58,463 nucleotides of DNA from Paracoccaceae bacterium (GCA_029247845.1 JAQWKM010000192.1:1-58463), one strand, 5' to 3'. Counted from the stretch's first letter, positions 17,768 to 27,271 are shown. Translations and numbers: made by a program. The notes: generated by a model from the letters alone, not told the origin.

Positions 17768-19540
17768 ATGACCGAACAACAAATCATCCTCTTTGCCCTT
17801 TTTGGAGCCGTGTTTTTATGTCTGTTATGGGGTCGGTTTCGATACGATATGGTTGCCTTCTCAGCGCTGATAATAGGCGTGATCGTCGGAGTGGTGCCCA
17901 CCGGATCGGCATTCTCAGGCTTTGGGCACCCCGCGACTATCATAGTTGCCTTGGTATTGGTGGTCTCATCGGGCCTTGTACGTTCGGGTGCGGTATATTT
18001 GATCACCAATAATTTTGTGAAAGCGTCTCGGTCCCTGTCAGCACATATTGCCTTTATGGGGTTCATTGGCGGCATATTATCCGCCTTTATGAACAATGTT
18101 GCAGCTTTAGCTCTTTTGCTGCCTGTAGATGTTCAGACCGCGCAAAAGGCAAAACGCGCCGCTGGACTTTCCCTCATGCCATTAAGCTTTGCAACGATTT
18201 TGGGCGGCATGGCAACGCTTGTCGGGACCCCGCCAAATATCATTATATCCTCGTTTAGAGAAAAAGCTTTGGGTGAACCTTTCCGCATGTTTGATTTTGC
18301 GCCGGTTGGCGTCCTAGTGGCTTTTACAGGCATTACATTTGTCGCGCTGCTAGGGTGGAAACTTATCCCCAAGCGCGACACCCAAAAATTGACCAGTCGC
18401 GATATTGACAGTTACATCGCAGAGCTAACAATCCCAACAAAAAGCGCGTTGATCGGCCAAAGGTTGGCCGAGCTCAACGAGGCGGCACTGCTCACCGATG
18501 TCTCTATCATAGGCATGATCAGAGATGGAAAACGACTATATGGATCTCCACAAAGTGCTGTTCTAAAGGCTCAAGATGCTCTTATTTTAGAAGCCGTACC
18601 AAATGCAGTTGACGAGTTTCGTAGCAATCTAAATTTGGACTTTTCAGATGAGAAACGCGAAGGCATGCTCAGAGCCGAAGGCGAAGGCCTCAGTTTAAGC
18701 GAAGTCATCGTTACAGACAGATCACGATTGCACGGAAAATCTGTGCAAAGTGTTGGCTTGGCATGGCGCTATGGGACCATTCTTATGGGCGTTTCTAGGA
18801 ATGGCAAAACAATCCTCGAACGCTTGCGCAAACTGGTTCTGCTACCGGGGGATATTTTGCTTCTTCTGTCCCCCAAAGAAAATGCGCATACTGTGATTGA
18901 ATGGCTTAATGTCCTACCCCTTGAAGATCGGGGAACACAATTAACAGCCAATACAAAGACCACCCTTGCCATTTTTCTCTTTGCTGCAACGATCCTAGCC
19001 TCGGCGGTTGGTCTTATATATCTGCCCATCGCTTTGGGGCTATTGGTCGTGCTTTATATCCTGTTTGGAATTTTGGCCCTAGAGGGGCTTTATGAAAGTA
19101 TCGAATGGCCCATCATTGTGCTCTTGGGATCAATGATCCCGCTAGGATTGGCACTGGAAAATTCGGGAGGGACTGCTCTTTTAGCACAGGTCTTGCTAAG
19201 CCTGACGCAAGGTCAACCCAACTGGGTCGTTTTGACCATTTTAATGATCGTCACCATGACTTTGTCAGATGTGCTCAACAATACTGCTACCACGATTGTC
19301 GCCGCACCTGTGGCGCTACATTTGGCCAAACAGCTAGAGGTCTCGCCAGACCCTTTTTTAATGGCTGTAGCCATTGCTGCAAGTGCTGCGTTTCTAACAC
19401 CAATAGGCCATAAGAATAATACGATTATCCTTGGACCAGGGGGATATCGCTTTTCCGATTACTGGCGAATGGGGCTTCCTTTAGAGATTATGATTGTTGC
19501 AATCTCTATCCCGGCGCTGCTGTTGTTTTGGCCACTATGA
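17768..19540 (+). CDS. SLC13/DASS-type permease with two TrkA-C (RCK-C) domains
   Basis: Inner-membrane anion or dicarboxylate transporter of 590 residues (ArsB/NhaD-DASS superfamily). Membrane spans fill the N-terminal 200 residues, followed by two soluble TrkA-C-like domains at about residues 212-283 and 304-381, then a second membrane block to the C-terminus. The halves carry the family motifs NNVAALALLLPV near residue 110 and LNNTATTIVAAPVALHLA near 505. Proteins with this plan are often annotated as sodium:sulfate symporters, but real substrates vary (sulfate, dicarboxylates, arsenite-like anions). It is divergent from the glx operon and convergent with the GPH symporter gene. Whether it is functionally tied to glx is unknown. 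Confidence 0.82.
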   Translation: MTEQQIILFALFGAVFLCLLWGRFRYDMVAFSALIIGVIVGVVPTGSAFSGFGHPATIIVALVLVVSSGLVRSGAVYLITNNFVKASRSLSAHIAFMGFIGGILSAFMNNVAALALLLPVDVQTAQKAKRAAGLSLMPLSFATILGGMATLVGTPPNIIISSFREKALGEPFRMFDFAPVGVLVAFTGITFVALLGWKLIPKRDTQKLTSRDIDSYIAELTIPTKSALIGQRLAELNEAALLTDVSIIGMIRDGKRLYGSPQSAVLKAQDALILEAVPNAVDEFRSNLNLDFSDEKREGMLRAEGEGLSLSEVIVTDRSRLHGKSVQSVGLAWRYGTILMGVSRNGKTILERLRKLVLLPGDILLLLSPKENAHTVIEWLNVLPLEDRGTQLTANTKTTLAIFLFAATILASAVGLIYLPIALGLLVVLYILFGILALEGLYESIEWPIIVLLGSMIPLGLALENSGGTALLAQVLLSLTQGQPNWVVLTILMIVTMTLSDVLNNTATTIVAAPVALHLAKQLEVSPDPFLMAVAIAASAAFLTPIGHKNNTIILGPGGYRFSDYWRMGLPLEIMIVAISIPALLLFWPL

Positions 19541-19562
19541 TCTGAACGAGTTGGTCGAAACC

Positions 19563-20921
19563 TTAGCCATCATTGGCCGCAATTGAGCGAAGATAAACAA
19601 AGATCAGGCCCAAAATTGCCACTGCAAGAATAACCAATGGCACAATCGTAATCGACATACGCAGGGCATTTATTGCTTCTGGTAATTGCTCAGTGATGCC
19701 TTTTGTCGTTTCGCGCCAGCCATAGATGCTTAAAATGAACGCCAGTAAGGATGGCGCCAAAGCATTGGCAAATTTCTGTCCAAAGAGCCAAATTGCACTA
19801 AAGGCACCCTCAATAGCCGCACCAGTTTTCGCCCGCGTGATGTCCATAAGGTCAGGATACATTGCCCACGGTATTTGCTGGTAGGCACCATTCGTCATAC
19901 CAGCCAACATAAACAGGCCTGCAATTGCCGTCACATTCACCGAAGGCAGAGCACGATAAATCACAAAGAGCACAATTATATAAAGGACCAGCCCGGCGAT
20001 AAGCGCCAATGTCTTGCCAAGTTTGGTCGACAGCCAAACCCAGACCGCCTGACTTAGGATCGAGCCTAAAACAAAGGCCGCAAACATAAGTGAAAGGACA
20101 CCTAACCCACTGGCGACAGACGATAGCATTGTCTCACCATCGTCCAAAATGAGGTACATCGCAGCAAATGGCAGACCGGCAGTGATCAGAGCAATCGCCA
20201 GTGTCATCACGCCATAGATAATAACAAGAATCATAAATGACGTATTATTCCAGACAAGTGAGGCCATCTCCCATGGGTTTTGACGGCTCGGTTCCATAAT
20301 ACGAGGGGTTTTTCTGGTCGACCAAATCGATCCCCAGATCGCGAGAACCATGATCGGAACAACAATGATCACAGCACTCAGATGTCCTTCGCGGGTGCCG
20401 CCCGCAAGTTGCGGAATAACTGCTCCACCCAGCAAGATACCTAGACTGGCAAAAGCCATACGAAAGCCCATCATAGCCGAGCGCTCTTGGGGGTTTTGTG
20501 TCATTTCCCCCGCAGTTGCGCCATAAGGAATAGCAACCATCGTAAAACCGATTGTCGCCAAAATGAAAAACCCACTCACCCATAAGATCGTGCTGGTAAG
20601 ATCAAGTTTCTCTGGAACACCAAAAAGACCGACTGTACCGGCGGCAAGGACCAACGCCCCAACAAACATCCAAGGCGCACGCCGCCCCCACCGTGTGTTT
20701 GTTCGGTCCGATAAATATCCGATCAGCGGATCAGTTATCATATCAAAGAATAAAATCCCGGTTGTCACCATACCGGCGATTGTGACTGGAACGCCAAGAT
20801 AATTGGTCAAAAAGGACAAAACTAGAAGTTGCTTTACGATCACAAAAACAACAATTCCCATATCGGCAAGACCCCAGCCCGCCTTTTGTCCTAAAGAAAG
20901 TCTCCTATCCGTATCTTGCAT
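19563..20921 (-). CDS. GPH-family (MelB-like) MFS cation symporter
   Basis: Twelve-span MFS transporter of 452 residues of the glycoside-pentoside-hexuronide:cation symporter group. The diagnostic segment FDMITDPLIGYLSDRTNTRW lies near residue 55, as in MelB, where the aspartates bind the coupling cation, and a counterpart region GMTNGAYQQIPWAMYPDLMD occurs in the second half. Substrate is unknown; homologues carry sugars, glucuronides or similar. It ends tail to tail with the SLC13 permease gene (22 bases apart) and starts 49 bases after the RNase E/G stop, where a yacG gene usually sits in this lineage, so it may be read with infA-maf-RNase or from its own promoter in that short gap. Confidence 0.82.
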   Translation of the reverse strand: MQDTDRRLSLGQKAGWGLADMGIVVFVIVKQLLVLSFLTNYLGVPVTIAGMVTTGILFFDMITDPLIGYLSDRTNTRWGRRAPWMFVGALVLAAGTVGLFGVPEKLDLTSTILWVSGFFILATIGFTMVAIPYGATAGEMTQNPQERSAMMGFRMAFASLGILLGGAVIPQLAGGTREGHLSAVIIVVPIMVLAIWGSIWSTRKTPRIMEPSRQNPWEMASLVWNNTSFMILVIIYGVMTLAIALITAGLPFAAMYLILDDGETMLSSVASGLGVLSLMFAAFVLGSILSQAVWVWLSTKLGKTLALIAGLVLYIIVLFVIYRALPSVNVTAIAGLFMLAGMTNGAYQQIPWAMYPDLMDITRAKTGAAIEGAFSAIWLFGQKFANALAPSLLAFILSIYGWRETTKGITEQLPEAINALRMSITIVPLVILAVAILGLIFVYLRSIAANDG

Positions 20922-20970
20922 ATTATCTCTGCCAGTCCCATTTCGTATTGGAATCTTGAAAGTTAACTAA

Positions 20971-21981
20971 TCACAACGCAAAAGGCGCGCGGTTTCTCGC
21001 TCTTTGAAGTTCAATAAGACCAAGTGCGGTCCACCCTAAGACATGGGTTTGAACATTGTCATTTCTAAGGGCCGCTTTTAAGGCAGAGTCTAGCAATTTG
21101 CGATCTTTTTTGGGCATAGGAGCTGGATCAATCACAATTTGACCACCTATGCCACGCAAGCGAAGCTGCCGTGGCAGATCACGCGCCATCGCAATATTGG
21201 CCTTTAGACCGGCTGCAAGCGACGTATCACCGCCCGTATTTACATCAATCGCCGTAAGCGCCCGTGTCTGTTCGATAAAATAGGTTGAAAATCCAATTTC
21301 AACCTTTGGACTATGCAATGCCTCGATTTGATCCAGAACACCACTGTCTTCAATACACCCAGTATCCGCCTCAATACTTTCAACATCCCCCCATTCGCGC
21401 CATGCCATTTGATGCGGCCCTTCCGCCTCAAGAAGCATGCAAGGTCCCGGATCGTCATCTGTCATAACAGTCCGTGCCGCATCTAGAACTAGCCGCGCAT
21501 CTTCCAAAATATCGTCAAAATCAGCAGTCATACAGCTTGACCTGAGGATCATGCCATAGCTGAGAGGTGCCAGCGCATCATGCATAAACTCAAGCAAACG
21601 ATCGCGTAGCTCTTCGTCGCGGATACTGCGCGAAATATTCAAGCCAGGAGCCTCAGGGGTCACTATCACAAAACGGCTTTTGAACAGCAGTTGAGTTGTG
21701 ACCGGAACAGCTTTTCCCGCCTCCGCGTATCCAGAGACTTGAACCAGCAGGGATTGCCCTTGAGAAACACCTTTTATTTGACGCAAAAAGCCTTTGCCTT
21801 CCGGCATAGACAGGAAGATACCACCCTGACCTTTGGCAGGCCGATCCGCTTTGCCTTTAAAGATACTTTCAGGTGATAGCGCGTCAGTTTCAATAAACAA
21901 ATCCTGCAAAAGCCCATCAACCACAAGCGCAGCCACTTCGCGATCTTTAAGATGATCCAGAAATATCTGGCTGCCTTTCAT
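20971..21981 (-). CDS. Short RNase E/G-family endoribonuclease
   Basis: Endoribonuclease of 336 residues of the Rne/Rng family, expected to act in RNA processing or turnover. The catalytic core is visible: [12 protein letters not shown] carries the first metal-binding aspartate (equivalent to D303 of E. coli RNase E), and [20 protein letters not shown] the second. The protein starts [19 protein letters not shown] but lacks an S1 RNA-binding domain and the CxxC zinc-link, and is far shorter than RNase G (about 490 residues), a pattern seen in alphaproteobacterial secondary paralogues. Its ATG overlaps the maf stop by four bases (ATGA). A full-length RNase E is presumably elsewhere in the genome. 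Confidence 0.86.
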   Translation of the reverse strand: MKGSQIFLDHLKDREVAALVVDGLLQDLFIETDALSPESIFKGKADRPAKGQGGIFLSMPEGKGFLRQIKGVSQGQSLLVQVSGYAEAGKAVPVTTQLLFKSRFVIVTPEAPGLNISRSIRDEELRDRLLEFMHDALAPLSYGMILRSSCMTADFDDILEDARLVLDAARTVMTDDDPGPCMLLEAEGPHQMAWREWGDVESIEADTGCIEDSGVLDQIEALHSPKVEIGFSTYFIEQTRALTAIDVNTGGDTSLAAGLKANIAMARDLPRQLRLRGIGGQIVIDPAPMPKKDRKLLDSALKAALRNDNVQTHVLGWTALGLIELQRARNRAPFAL

Positions 21982-22556
21982 GATCTTCCTCCAAAATCTC
22001 GATAACCAGCCGCTTGTAGGATGGCTTGCGTCTCGGCCAAGGGAAGACCGACGATGGCGCTATATGAACCGCTGATCCAAGGAATGAAAGCAGAAGCCGG
22101 CCCCTGTATCGCGTAACCGCCAGCTTTCCCTTGCCAATCGTTCGTGTCCAAATAGCCCTGTATATCAGAGCCTGAAAGATGCTTCATGCGCACGACACTT
22201 GTGACATCACGCTCCCAAATACGATTTTGATACTTGACCGCAATTGCAGTAATCACTCGGTGACGCCGCCCAGATAGCAAACGCAGAAAGGTTTCTGCCT
22301 CACTGCTGCTCTCAGGTTTTCCAAGGATTCTTCTGCCAACTGCAACCGCCGTATCTCCACACAGAACCAATTCGTCGTCGGCAGAGCGAAGGGCAAGTAC
22401 TTTTTCTTTGGTAACCCGCCGACAATAAGCAAGCGGTGCTTCGTTTATATGCGGAGTTTCGTCGATGTCTGCGGGGCGAACCTCTGACGGCGTAACCCCT
22501 ATTTGAGCCAACAACTCCCTACGTCGTGGACTGGCAGAACCAAGAACAAGCCGCAA
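21978..22556 (-). CDS. maf: Maf-family nucleoside triphosphate pyrophosphatase
   Basis: Cytoplasmic pyrophosphatase of 192 residues that hydrolyses non-canonical or pyrimidine nucleoside triphosphates to keep them out of nucleic acids. The N-terminal signature [16 protein letters not shown] is clear, followed by [18 protein letters not shown] with the catalytic aspartate and [16 protein letters not shown]. It sits between infA (5-base gap) and the RNase E/G gene (4-base overlap), the normal alphaproteobacterial order. Substrate preference (dTTP/UTP or m7GTP) cannot be judged reliably by eye. Confidence 0.92.
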   Translation of the reverse strand: MRLVLGSASPRRRELLAQIGVTPSEVRPADIDETPHINEAPLAYCRRVTKEKVLALRSADDELVLCGDTAVAVGRRILGKPESSSEAETFLRLLSGRRHRVITAIAVKYQNRIWERDVTSVVRMKHLSGSDIQGYLDTNDWQGKAGGYAIQGPASAFIPWISGSYSAIVGLPLAETQAILQAAGYRDFGGRS

Positions 22557-22561
22557 GAGAA

Positions 22562-22780
22562 TTATTTGAAACGATAGTTGATGCGGCCTTTGGTCAGGTC
22601 GTAAGGGGTCATTTCGACCTGCACCTTATCTCCTGCCAGAACGCGGATGCGGTTCTTGCGCATTTTTCCTGCCGTATGTGCGATGATTTCATGGCCGTTT
22701 TCCAGCTCAACCCTAAATGTCGCATTTGGCAGAAGTTCTTTCACGACACCTGGAAATTCGAGCGTATCTTCCTTGGCCAT
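22562..22780 (-). CDS. infA: Translation initiation factor IF-1
   Basis: Essential single-domain OB-fold protein of 72 residues that binds the 30S A site during initiation. It is nearly invariant: [19 protein letters not shown] at the start, [20 protein letters not shown] in the middle, and [13 protein letters not shown] at the end. The frame is open to 22855, but the ATG at 22780 with AGGAG eight bases upstream is clearly correct. It leads the infA-maf-RNase unit; the promoter should lie in the long AT-rich spacer upstream. Confidence 0.97.
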   Translation of the reverse strand: MAKEDTLEFPGVVKELLPNATFRVELENGHEIIAHTAGKMRKNRIRVLAGDKVQVEMTPYDLTKGRINYRFK

Positions 22781-23063
22781 ACTCACTCCTACTTTTGTTA
22801 CCGTTATATATTTTACGATGCCGCCCTCAATGGCCCGATTTAAGTGTATTTTCAACCCTTGTGTCGCATCAGAGTGATTTATCTTTTAAATCATTGTATG
22901 GAAATTTGAGATTCAAGTAGCTAATCCTAATGAATCTGGCTACGGCCGATGTTCTGAGAATCAGTAACTGAGTATCCTCATCCTGTTTAGAGGGACCGTT
23001 ATTAACCGCTTCTGTTGACGAAATAATGCATTTTTCAAACCTACTGTCCCGGTATAATCGACG

Positions 23064-23261
23064 TTAAAGCCACATAGCTCGCTCCAGCCCACAAATTTCA
23101 TCAGCCATCATGTATAGCAAATCTGGAGCTTCACTGGAGCCATTGGTCAATGTCATAACATCATCGTAAGTGGCCACTAGATCAACCTTGGCACCAATTA
23201 TTAACAATGCATTTGTTAATTTGGAGGCGTCGCACTCAAACTTGCCACAATGATAATTCAA
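23064..23261 (-). CDS. Possible small protein or gene remnant, unrecognised
   Basis: A frame of 65 residues in an otherwise empty spacer. The C-terminal part (APDLLYMMADEICGLERAMW) has a natural amino acid make-up for an amphipathic helix, and KLTNALLIIGAKVDLVATYDD reads like a folded domain, so it may be the surviving part of a gene. Against it being intact: the only start is a TTG at 23261 without a good ribosome-binding site. I do not recognise the family. Confidence 0.3.
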   Translation of the reverse strand: MNYHCGKFECDASKLTNALLIIGAKVDLVATYDDVMTLTNGSSEAPDLLYMMADEICGLERAMWL

Positions 23262-23638
23262 GCCGGCCCAACACGGTCCTGTGTCTCCAAAAGGAAAGAA
23301 CTGATAAAAGCGAATGTTGGACCAGCCATAAGTTAGTCACGTGCAGTCTGGCTACAAGTACCGCATTAGTTGATTGTTTGGTCTTTGACGAGACAGTGGA
23401 CCTAACCACTATTCCCTATTAGTAGTCTGTATAAACACCATCGAAAAGTTAATAAATCATTGCTTTATGGATTTTTGATACCTAACTTGGAAAATTAACG
23501 TAAAATTTCCCATTTCTTCAAATTCTTACCCGGCGTGCTGTCCAAGCTTTATTTGCCTGAACCTTAAAATCATCAGTCACTTAGATATACGATTAATCAC
23601 CCTAAACTTGCAATCTAACTGTTCTTTTGTCGGGCAAG

Positions 23639-23689
23639 TGTCATTTTAAAATTTTAAGTAGCGCTCCATAATCTTATTTTAAAATGACA
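23639..23689. repeat. Perfect 14-bp inverted repeat with 23-base spacer
   Basis: The arms TGTCATTTTAAAAT (23639-23652) and ATTTTAAAATGACA (23676-23689) are exact reverse complements. Each arm also contains the self-complementary ATTTTAAAAT, so the site is both an inverted repeat and a pair of palindromes. It could be a double operator, a stem-loop in RNA, or the remnant of a mobile-element end. It lies about 420 bases before the decarboxylase start. Confidence 0.55.
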
Positions 23690-24105
23690 GAACATGACCA
23701 TTTAAAACACATTAAGTATTACTTTAGCGTATACATAAAATATAATATTAAGATTTTGAGTCATCTTCCAAATTCGACAAACTGCCAAAAAAAGATTGTC
23801 TTGTGAAACACGGGCGTAAGAATGACAGCCATTTTATGAAACGGCTAATTCAATCTGGAAAACTACTGCAGACCTAGGGATCTTGAACTATCAAGATTGA
23901 AGCGTTGCCTAAAGAGTATCTATACATCCTCAAACAAAGCCACCTTGGCCAAGGCTTTTTTAAAAAACAGAGGAAATAATTCAAAAATCCTAAAACAAAA
24001 CGATACGTTTCTGTGTCTTTTTTACAATGTCTGGAATAATTGTTTTAAATCTGAATTAGCCCGAGAGCGCTACAGATCGGGTAACCACGCGAAAAGGACA
24101 CTTTT

Positions 24106-25527
24106 ATGGATTGGGATGACTACGAAGGGTGGGGCAAGAAAATCTCAACGTGGGGTGCCAATTACCACAAAGCCCTGCGGGACTATCCTGTTAGATCTCA
24201 GGTAAAACCTGGAGATATCCTTAATAAATTGGATACATCTGCACCCGAAGAGGGTACCCAGATGGAAGATATCATGAAAGATTTCAACGATATTGTAATA
24301 CCAGGCATGACCCATTGGCAACATCCCAGATTCTTTGCCTATTTCCCTTCCAATGCATCTCCCCCTGCGATCCTTGCCGATTTTCTGACGTCGACAATGG
24401 CGGCACAGTGTATGCTTTGGCAAACATCGCCTGCGGCGACTGAGATGGAAACAAGGATGATGGACTGGCTCAGACAGGCGGTTGGATTACCCGAGCATTT
24501 TGAGGGTGTCATCCAAGACAGCGCCTCTTCGGCAACCCTATCGGCCGTCTTGACTATGCGGGAAAGAGCGCTTGGCTGGCAGGGTAATAAAAAAGGATTG
24601 AGTGGCCTGAACCAGCTTCGCATTTATGTGTCAGATGAGTCCCATAGTTCAATCGATCGCGCAATATGGATTTCCGGCATAGGGCAGGAAAATTTGGTCA
24701 GATTGCCTGTTGTAGGGGATTTGAGATCGTCGGATTCTACGGCCCTGCGCAATGCGATCAAAGCCGACATTGCCGCAGGCTACACTCCGGCTGGGGTGAT
24801 CTGCGTTACTGGAGCAACGGGCATGGGAGCCTGTGACGATATATCGGCAATGACTTCAGTGGCAAAGGAATTTGACCTCTATGTTCACGTAGATGCAGCC
24901 TGGGCCGGTTCTGCCATGATCTGTCCAGAATTTCGCTATCTCTGGCAGGGCGTTGACGATGCCGATAGCGTTGTTTTAAATCCGCATAAATGGCTAGGTG
25001 TACAATTTGACTGTTCTGCACATTTCCTCAAGGCACCGTCAGATTTAGTGCAAACCTTGGCTATTCAGCCAGAATATCTCAAAACCTATGGGCAAGATGG
25101 TGTTATCAATTACTCGGAGTGGTCGATCCCCCTAGGTCGCCGCTTCCGCGCCCTTAAACTTTGGTTTTTATTGCGCTCTTACGGATTAGAAAACTTGAGA
25201 ACCAGAATTCGAAATCACGTACATTGGAGCATTGCTTTTGCTAAAAAGCTGCATCAGACGTCACATTTTGAAGTTACGACCGACCCGATCTTATCTTTGT
25301 TTACATTTCGCTATTTAGCACCCTGTTGTGAAGATCATGATGAGTTCACTCAGCAATTAGTAGAAATGATAAACAATGATGGGCGTATTTATTTAACGCA
25401 AACCAATGTTAACGGGCAAAGGGTCATCCGCTTTCAAACAGGTCAATTTGAGACAACTCAGGACGATGTTGACCAAGCCTTCTACGTCATTCAGGAAATA
25501 GCTGAAAAGTTGTCAAAATCCCTGTAG
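24106..25527 (+). CDS. PLP-dependent aromatic-L-amino-acid decarboxylase-family protein
   Basis: Group II PLP-dependent decarboxylase of 473 residues, expected to remove CO2 from an aromatic amino acid (tyrosine, tryptophan, phenylalanine or DOPA) to give the amine. The PLP Schiff-base lysine is K295 in NPHKWLG, preceded by HVDAAWAGSAM with the cofactor-binding aspartate. The early segment THWQHPRFFAYFPSNASPP is the substrate-binding loop typical of the family. The ATG at 24106 follows AGGACA at eight bases. It is transcribed alone behind a long spacer and is convergent with the SGNH esterase gene. Some homologues act as aldehyde synthases; I cannot exclude that by eye. Confidence 0.87.
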   Translation: MDWDDYEGWGKKISTWGANYHKALRDYPVRSQVKPGDILNKLDTSAPEEGTQMEDIMKDFNDIVIPGMTHWQHPRFFAYFPSNASPPAILADFLTSTMAAQCMLWQTSPAATEMETRMMDWLRQAVGLPEHFEGVIQDSASSATLSAVLTMRERALGWQGNKKGLSGLNQLRIYVSDESHSSIDRAIWISGIGQENLVRLPVVGDLRSSDSTALRNAIKADIAAGYTPAGVICVTGATGMGACDDISAMTSVAKEFDLYVHVDAAWAGSAMICPEFRYLWQGVDDADSVVLNPHKWLGVQFDCSAHFLKAPSDLVQTLAIQPEYLKTYGQDGVINYSEWSIPLGRRFRALKLWFLLRSYGLENLRTRIRNHVHWSIAFAKKLHQTSHFEVTTDPILSLFTFRYLAPCCEDHDEFTQQLVEMINNDGRIYLTQTNVNGQRVIRFQTGQFETTQDDVDQAFYVIQEIAEKLSKSL

Positions 25528-25595
25528 CTAAGAGACATATCCAAAAGATAATTTTGTGCTGATCCTCCAAAATAAAGTCTGCTTGAACACAGCGA

Positions 25596-26264
25596 CTAAT
25601 CCTGGATGAGCTTTTGAACATCTGGCCCCATGGCTTGTATGATTTCCAAAACACCTTTAGCATTAGGATGTAGCATATCTAGTTGCAAGAAACTTTGTAG
25701 TTGCTCACCTTCGTCGACCTTGCCCAGCAATGCCCCTATAAAATTTTCAACCAAGATAAGATTGTATTTCTCAGCTAGTTTGGGGTAGATCGCGTCAAAA
25801 TCTTGTTTGTACTTAGGCCCATAGTTTCCGAGTGCCTTATACCCTATTAGCAAAATTTTGAGATCGTTTTTGAGACCAATTCTGATGATCCCATCAAGAT
25901 TTTTCTGTGTTTCGGCAGGATCAATACCACGCAAGAAATCATTTCCTCCAAGGGCGACAATCATCGCGTCGACATCCTCCTCAAGCGACCATTCGACGCG
26001 CGCCAAACCACCTGCGCTCGTATCACCAGAAACGCCTGCATTTATGATCCGGATACGATCACCATTTTGATCCATCCAAGTTGACAATTGCGCGACAAAC
26101 CCATCTTTCTGGCGCAACCCGTATCCTTGCGTCAAACTATCACCAAGCGCCAGTATCGTCGTATCAGCTACGCAGAACGGAGCCCAAAACCCAAAGCAAA
26201 AGGTCAAAAGCACTGTTTCGCTAATCGCCAACATTTTATTAATTTTGAAAGTAAATTTATACAT
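25596..26264 (-). CDS. Secreted SGNH-family arylesterase/lysophospholipase (TesA-like)
   Basis: Periplasmic GDSL hydrolase of 222 residues. An N-terminal hydrophobic segment (LLTFCFGFWAPFCVA) ending near residue 33 acts as a signal peptide. Block I is ALGDSLTQGYGL with nucleophile Ser43, GGNDFLRGI supplies the oxyanion asparagine, and DMLHPNAKG carries the Asp196-His199 of the triad. It resembles TesA-type arylesterases that hydrolyse short acyl esters or lysophospholipids. The ATG at 26264 has TAGGA upstream; an in-frame upstream start is weaker. In many relatives an ABC transporter operon is divergent from this gene; here the upstream neighbour is instead the decayed radC. Confidence 0.85.
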   Translation of the reverse strand: MYKFTFKINKMLAISETVLLTFCFGFWAPFCVADTTILALGDSLTQGYGLRQKDGFVAQLSTWMDQNGDRIRIINAGVSGDTSAGGLARVEWSLEEDVDAMIVALGGNDFLRGIDPAETQKNLDGIIRIGLKNDLKILLIGYKALGNYGPKYKQDFDAIYPKLAEKYNLILVENFIGALLGKVDEGEQLQSFLQLDMLHPNAKGVLEIIQAMGPDVQKLIQD

Positions 26265-26454
26265 ACTAATCCTACAAAGATCCGACACCATTTTCAGCTA
26301 AGATAAGATTTTATCTGAATTTAACAATGTAGGCAGCAAAGTTAGCTTCATATATTCGCTTAATCAATGCTATCTTTGGCTCCTAGGGCAAGTATGCAAC
26401 TTATCGTGGGCGCAATATTTGCAATGAGCGAAATACTAAACACATTTGCGCCAC

Positions 26455-27205
26455 TACATCGCATGAATTTAATGACTTAGCCCCGTCCCTGTTGGTCTAA
26501 ATAATATAGCTTGTGTGACCTAGACAGCGAACCACAACCCTGATCAGTCATATCGATGTCCTGAGGGGCGAAGGTTTCAGATCGCCAGATGGGTAATTAT
26601 GAACCAGTATAAGCGCCGATACAGTCAGTTTTAACTTGAACTTTACAATTTCGCGCGGATAAACCGATAAGCGATCGACCGCTCCATTCGCCTGCCATTC
26701 ATTCTCTATAAAAGTATTTTTGTGGTTCAAATAAAGAACCTTAAATTGCTCAACCGTCTTTTAGGCCATAGTCGCCTAACAATACTCAAGCAAGCTTTCT
26801 CAACTCAAAAGAATAGGCCTACCAATCATTTTTTTATCCACCAACCGATACGCAGACACTTATATAATTTTGATTTTCTGAAGTACCGCGACACTAAGCC
26901 CTTTGACTACTAAAAATATATCCTCTGCAGCAGAAACCACTGCGTTAAAATCACCAAACTCTTTTAAAAGGACCCAGGCTGAAGGCTTTACACCTTGGCC
27001 CTAGGTTGCATGAAACAAGACTAATTCAAGTTTCATAATCTTAAAAAGCATCCGCATAGCCAAGCAAAACGGTTCTCTCAATCACGTCTGGTAGTCGTTT
27101 ATGTAGCATGCAAGGGGTTTTCCCCAGACTATCAAACAAAGTCTTATGCTCTTTAAAAAGGCTAGGACAGGTTTCGTCATAAACTAGTCTTTGTTCATGG
27201 CCCAT
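26455..27205 (-). pseudogene. radC: Decayed radC (JAB-domain DNA repair protein) pseudogene
   Basis: Conceptual translation of the minus strand follows RadC almost end to end, but with at least six in-frame stops and at least two frameshifts. From the N-terminal side one can read LHKRLPDVIER, then ADAF-stop-DYE, a shift of frame into LELVLFHAT-stop, FGDFNAVVSAAEDI, VVKGLSVAVLQKIKII-stop, MIGRPILLS-stop-ESLLEYC-stop-ATMA-stop, then an intact core (TVEQFKVLYLNHKN, VDRLSVYPREIV, VSALILVHNYPSGD). The JAMM metal-binding H-x-H is changed to HNY. After GDLKPS a frameshift near 26563 leads to QDIDMTDQ. Overall length (about 750 bases) matches a full radC, so it decayed in place by point changes rather than deletion. 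Boundaries are approximate. It lies between dnaJ and the esterase gene. Confidence 0.92.
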
Positions 27206-27271
27206 TTTTGGCTTGTGAACTTTAAATTTGTGTTAAGTTCTGGTGGTATTCAACCGTTAAAACAAGTTGCT

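Larger units (their letters stand above)
22781..24105. other. Long gene-poor, AT-rich spacer between infA and the decarboxylase gene
   Basis: About 1.3 kb without a confident gene. It contains one short minus-strand reading frame with protein-like composition (23064-23261) and a perfect 14-base inverted repeat (23639-23689), both listed separately. I looked for tRNA T-arms, tmRNA, RNase P and SRP RNA signatures and saw none. The infA and decarboxylase promoters must lie within it. Unlike the radC and galE gaps, I could not assign a decayed parent gene. Confidence 0.6.

Noticed and set aside
22781-24105. tRNA, tmRNA, SRP or RNase P RNA in the infA-upstream spacer
   Set aside because: No T-arm, CCA-type ends or conserved core motifs of these RNAs were seen.
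23897-24205. Plus-strand frame of 102 codons overlapping the decarboxylase start
   Set aside because: Its second half is a frame-shifted copy of the decarboxylase coding region, and the first half is basic, low-complexity and without a start signal.
26301-26316. AGATAA-gatt-TTATCT inverted repeat upstream of the esterase gene as an operator
   Set aside because: Six-base AT-rich arms are expected by chance in such a spacer, and no second copy or neighbouring regulator supports it.
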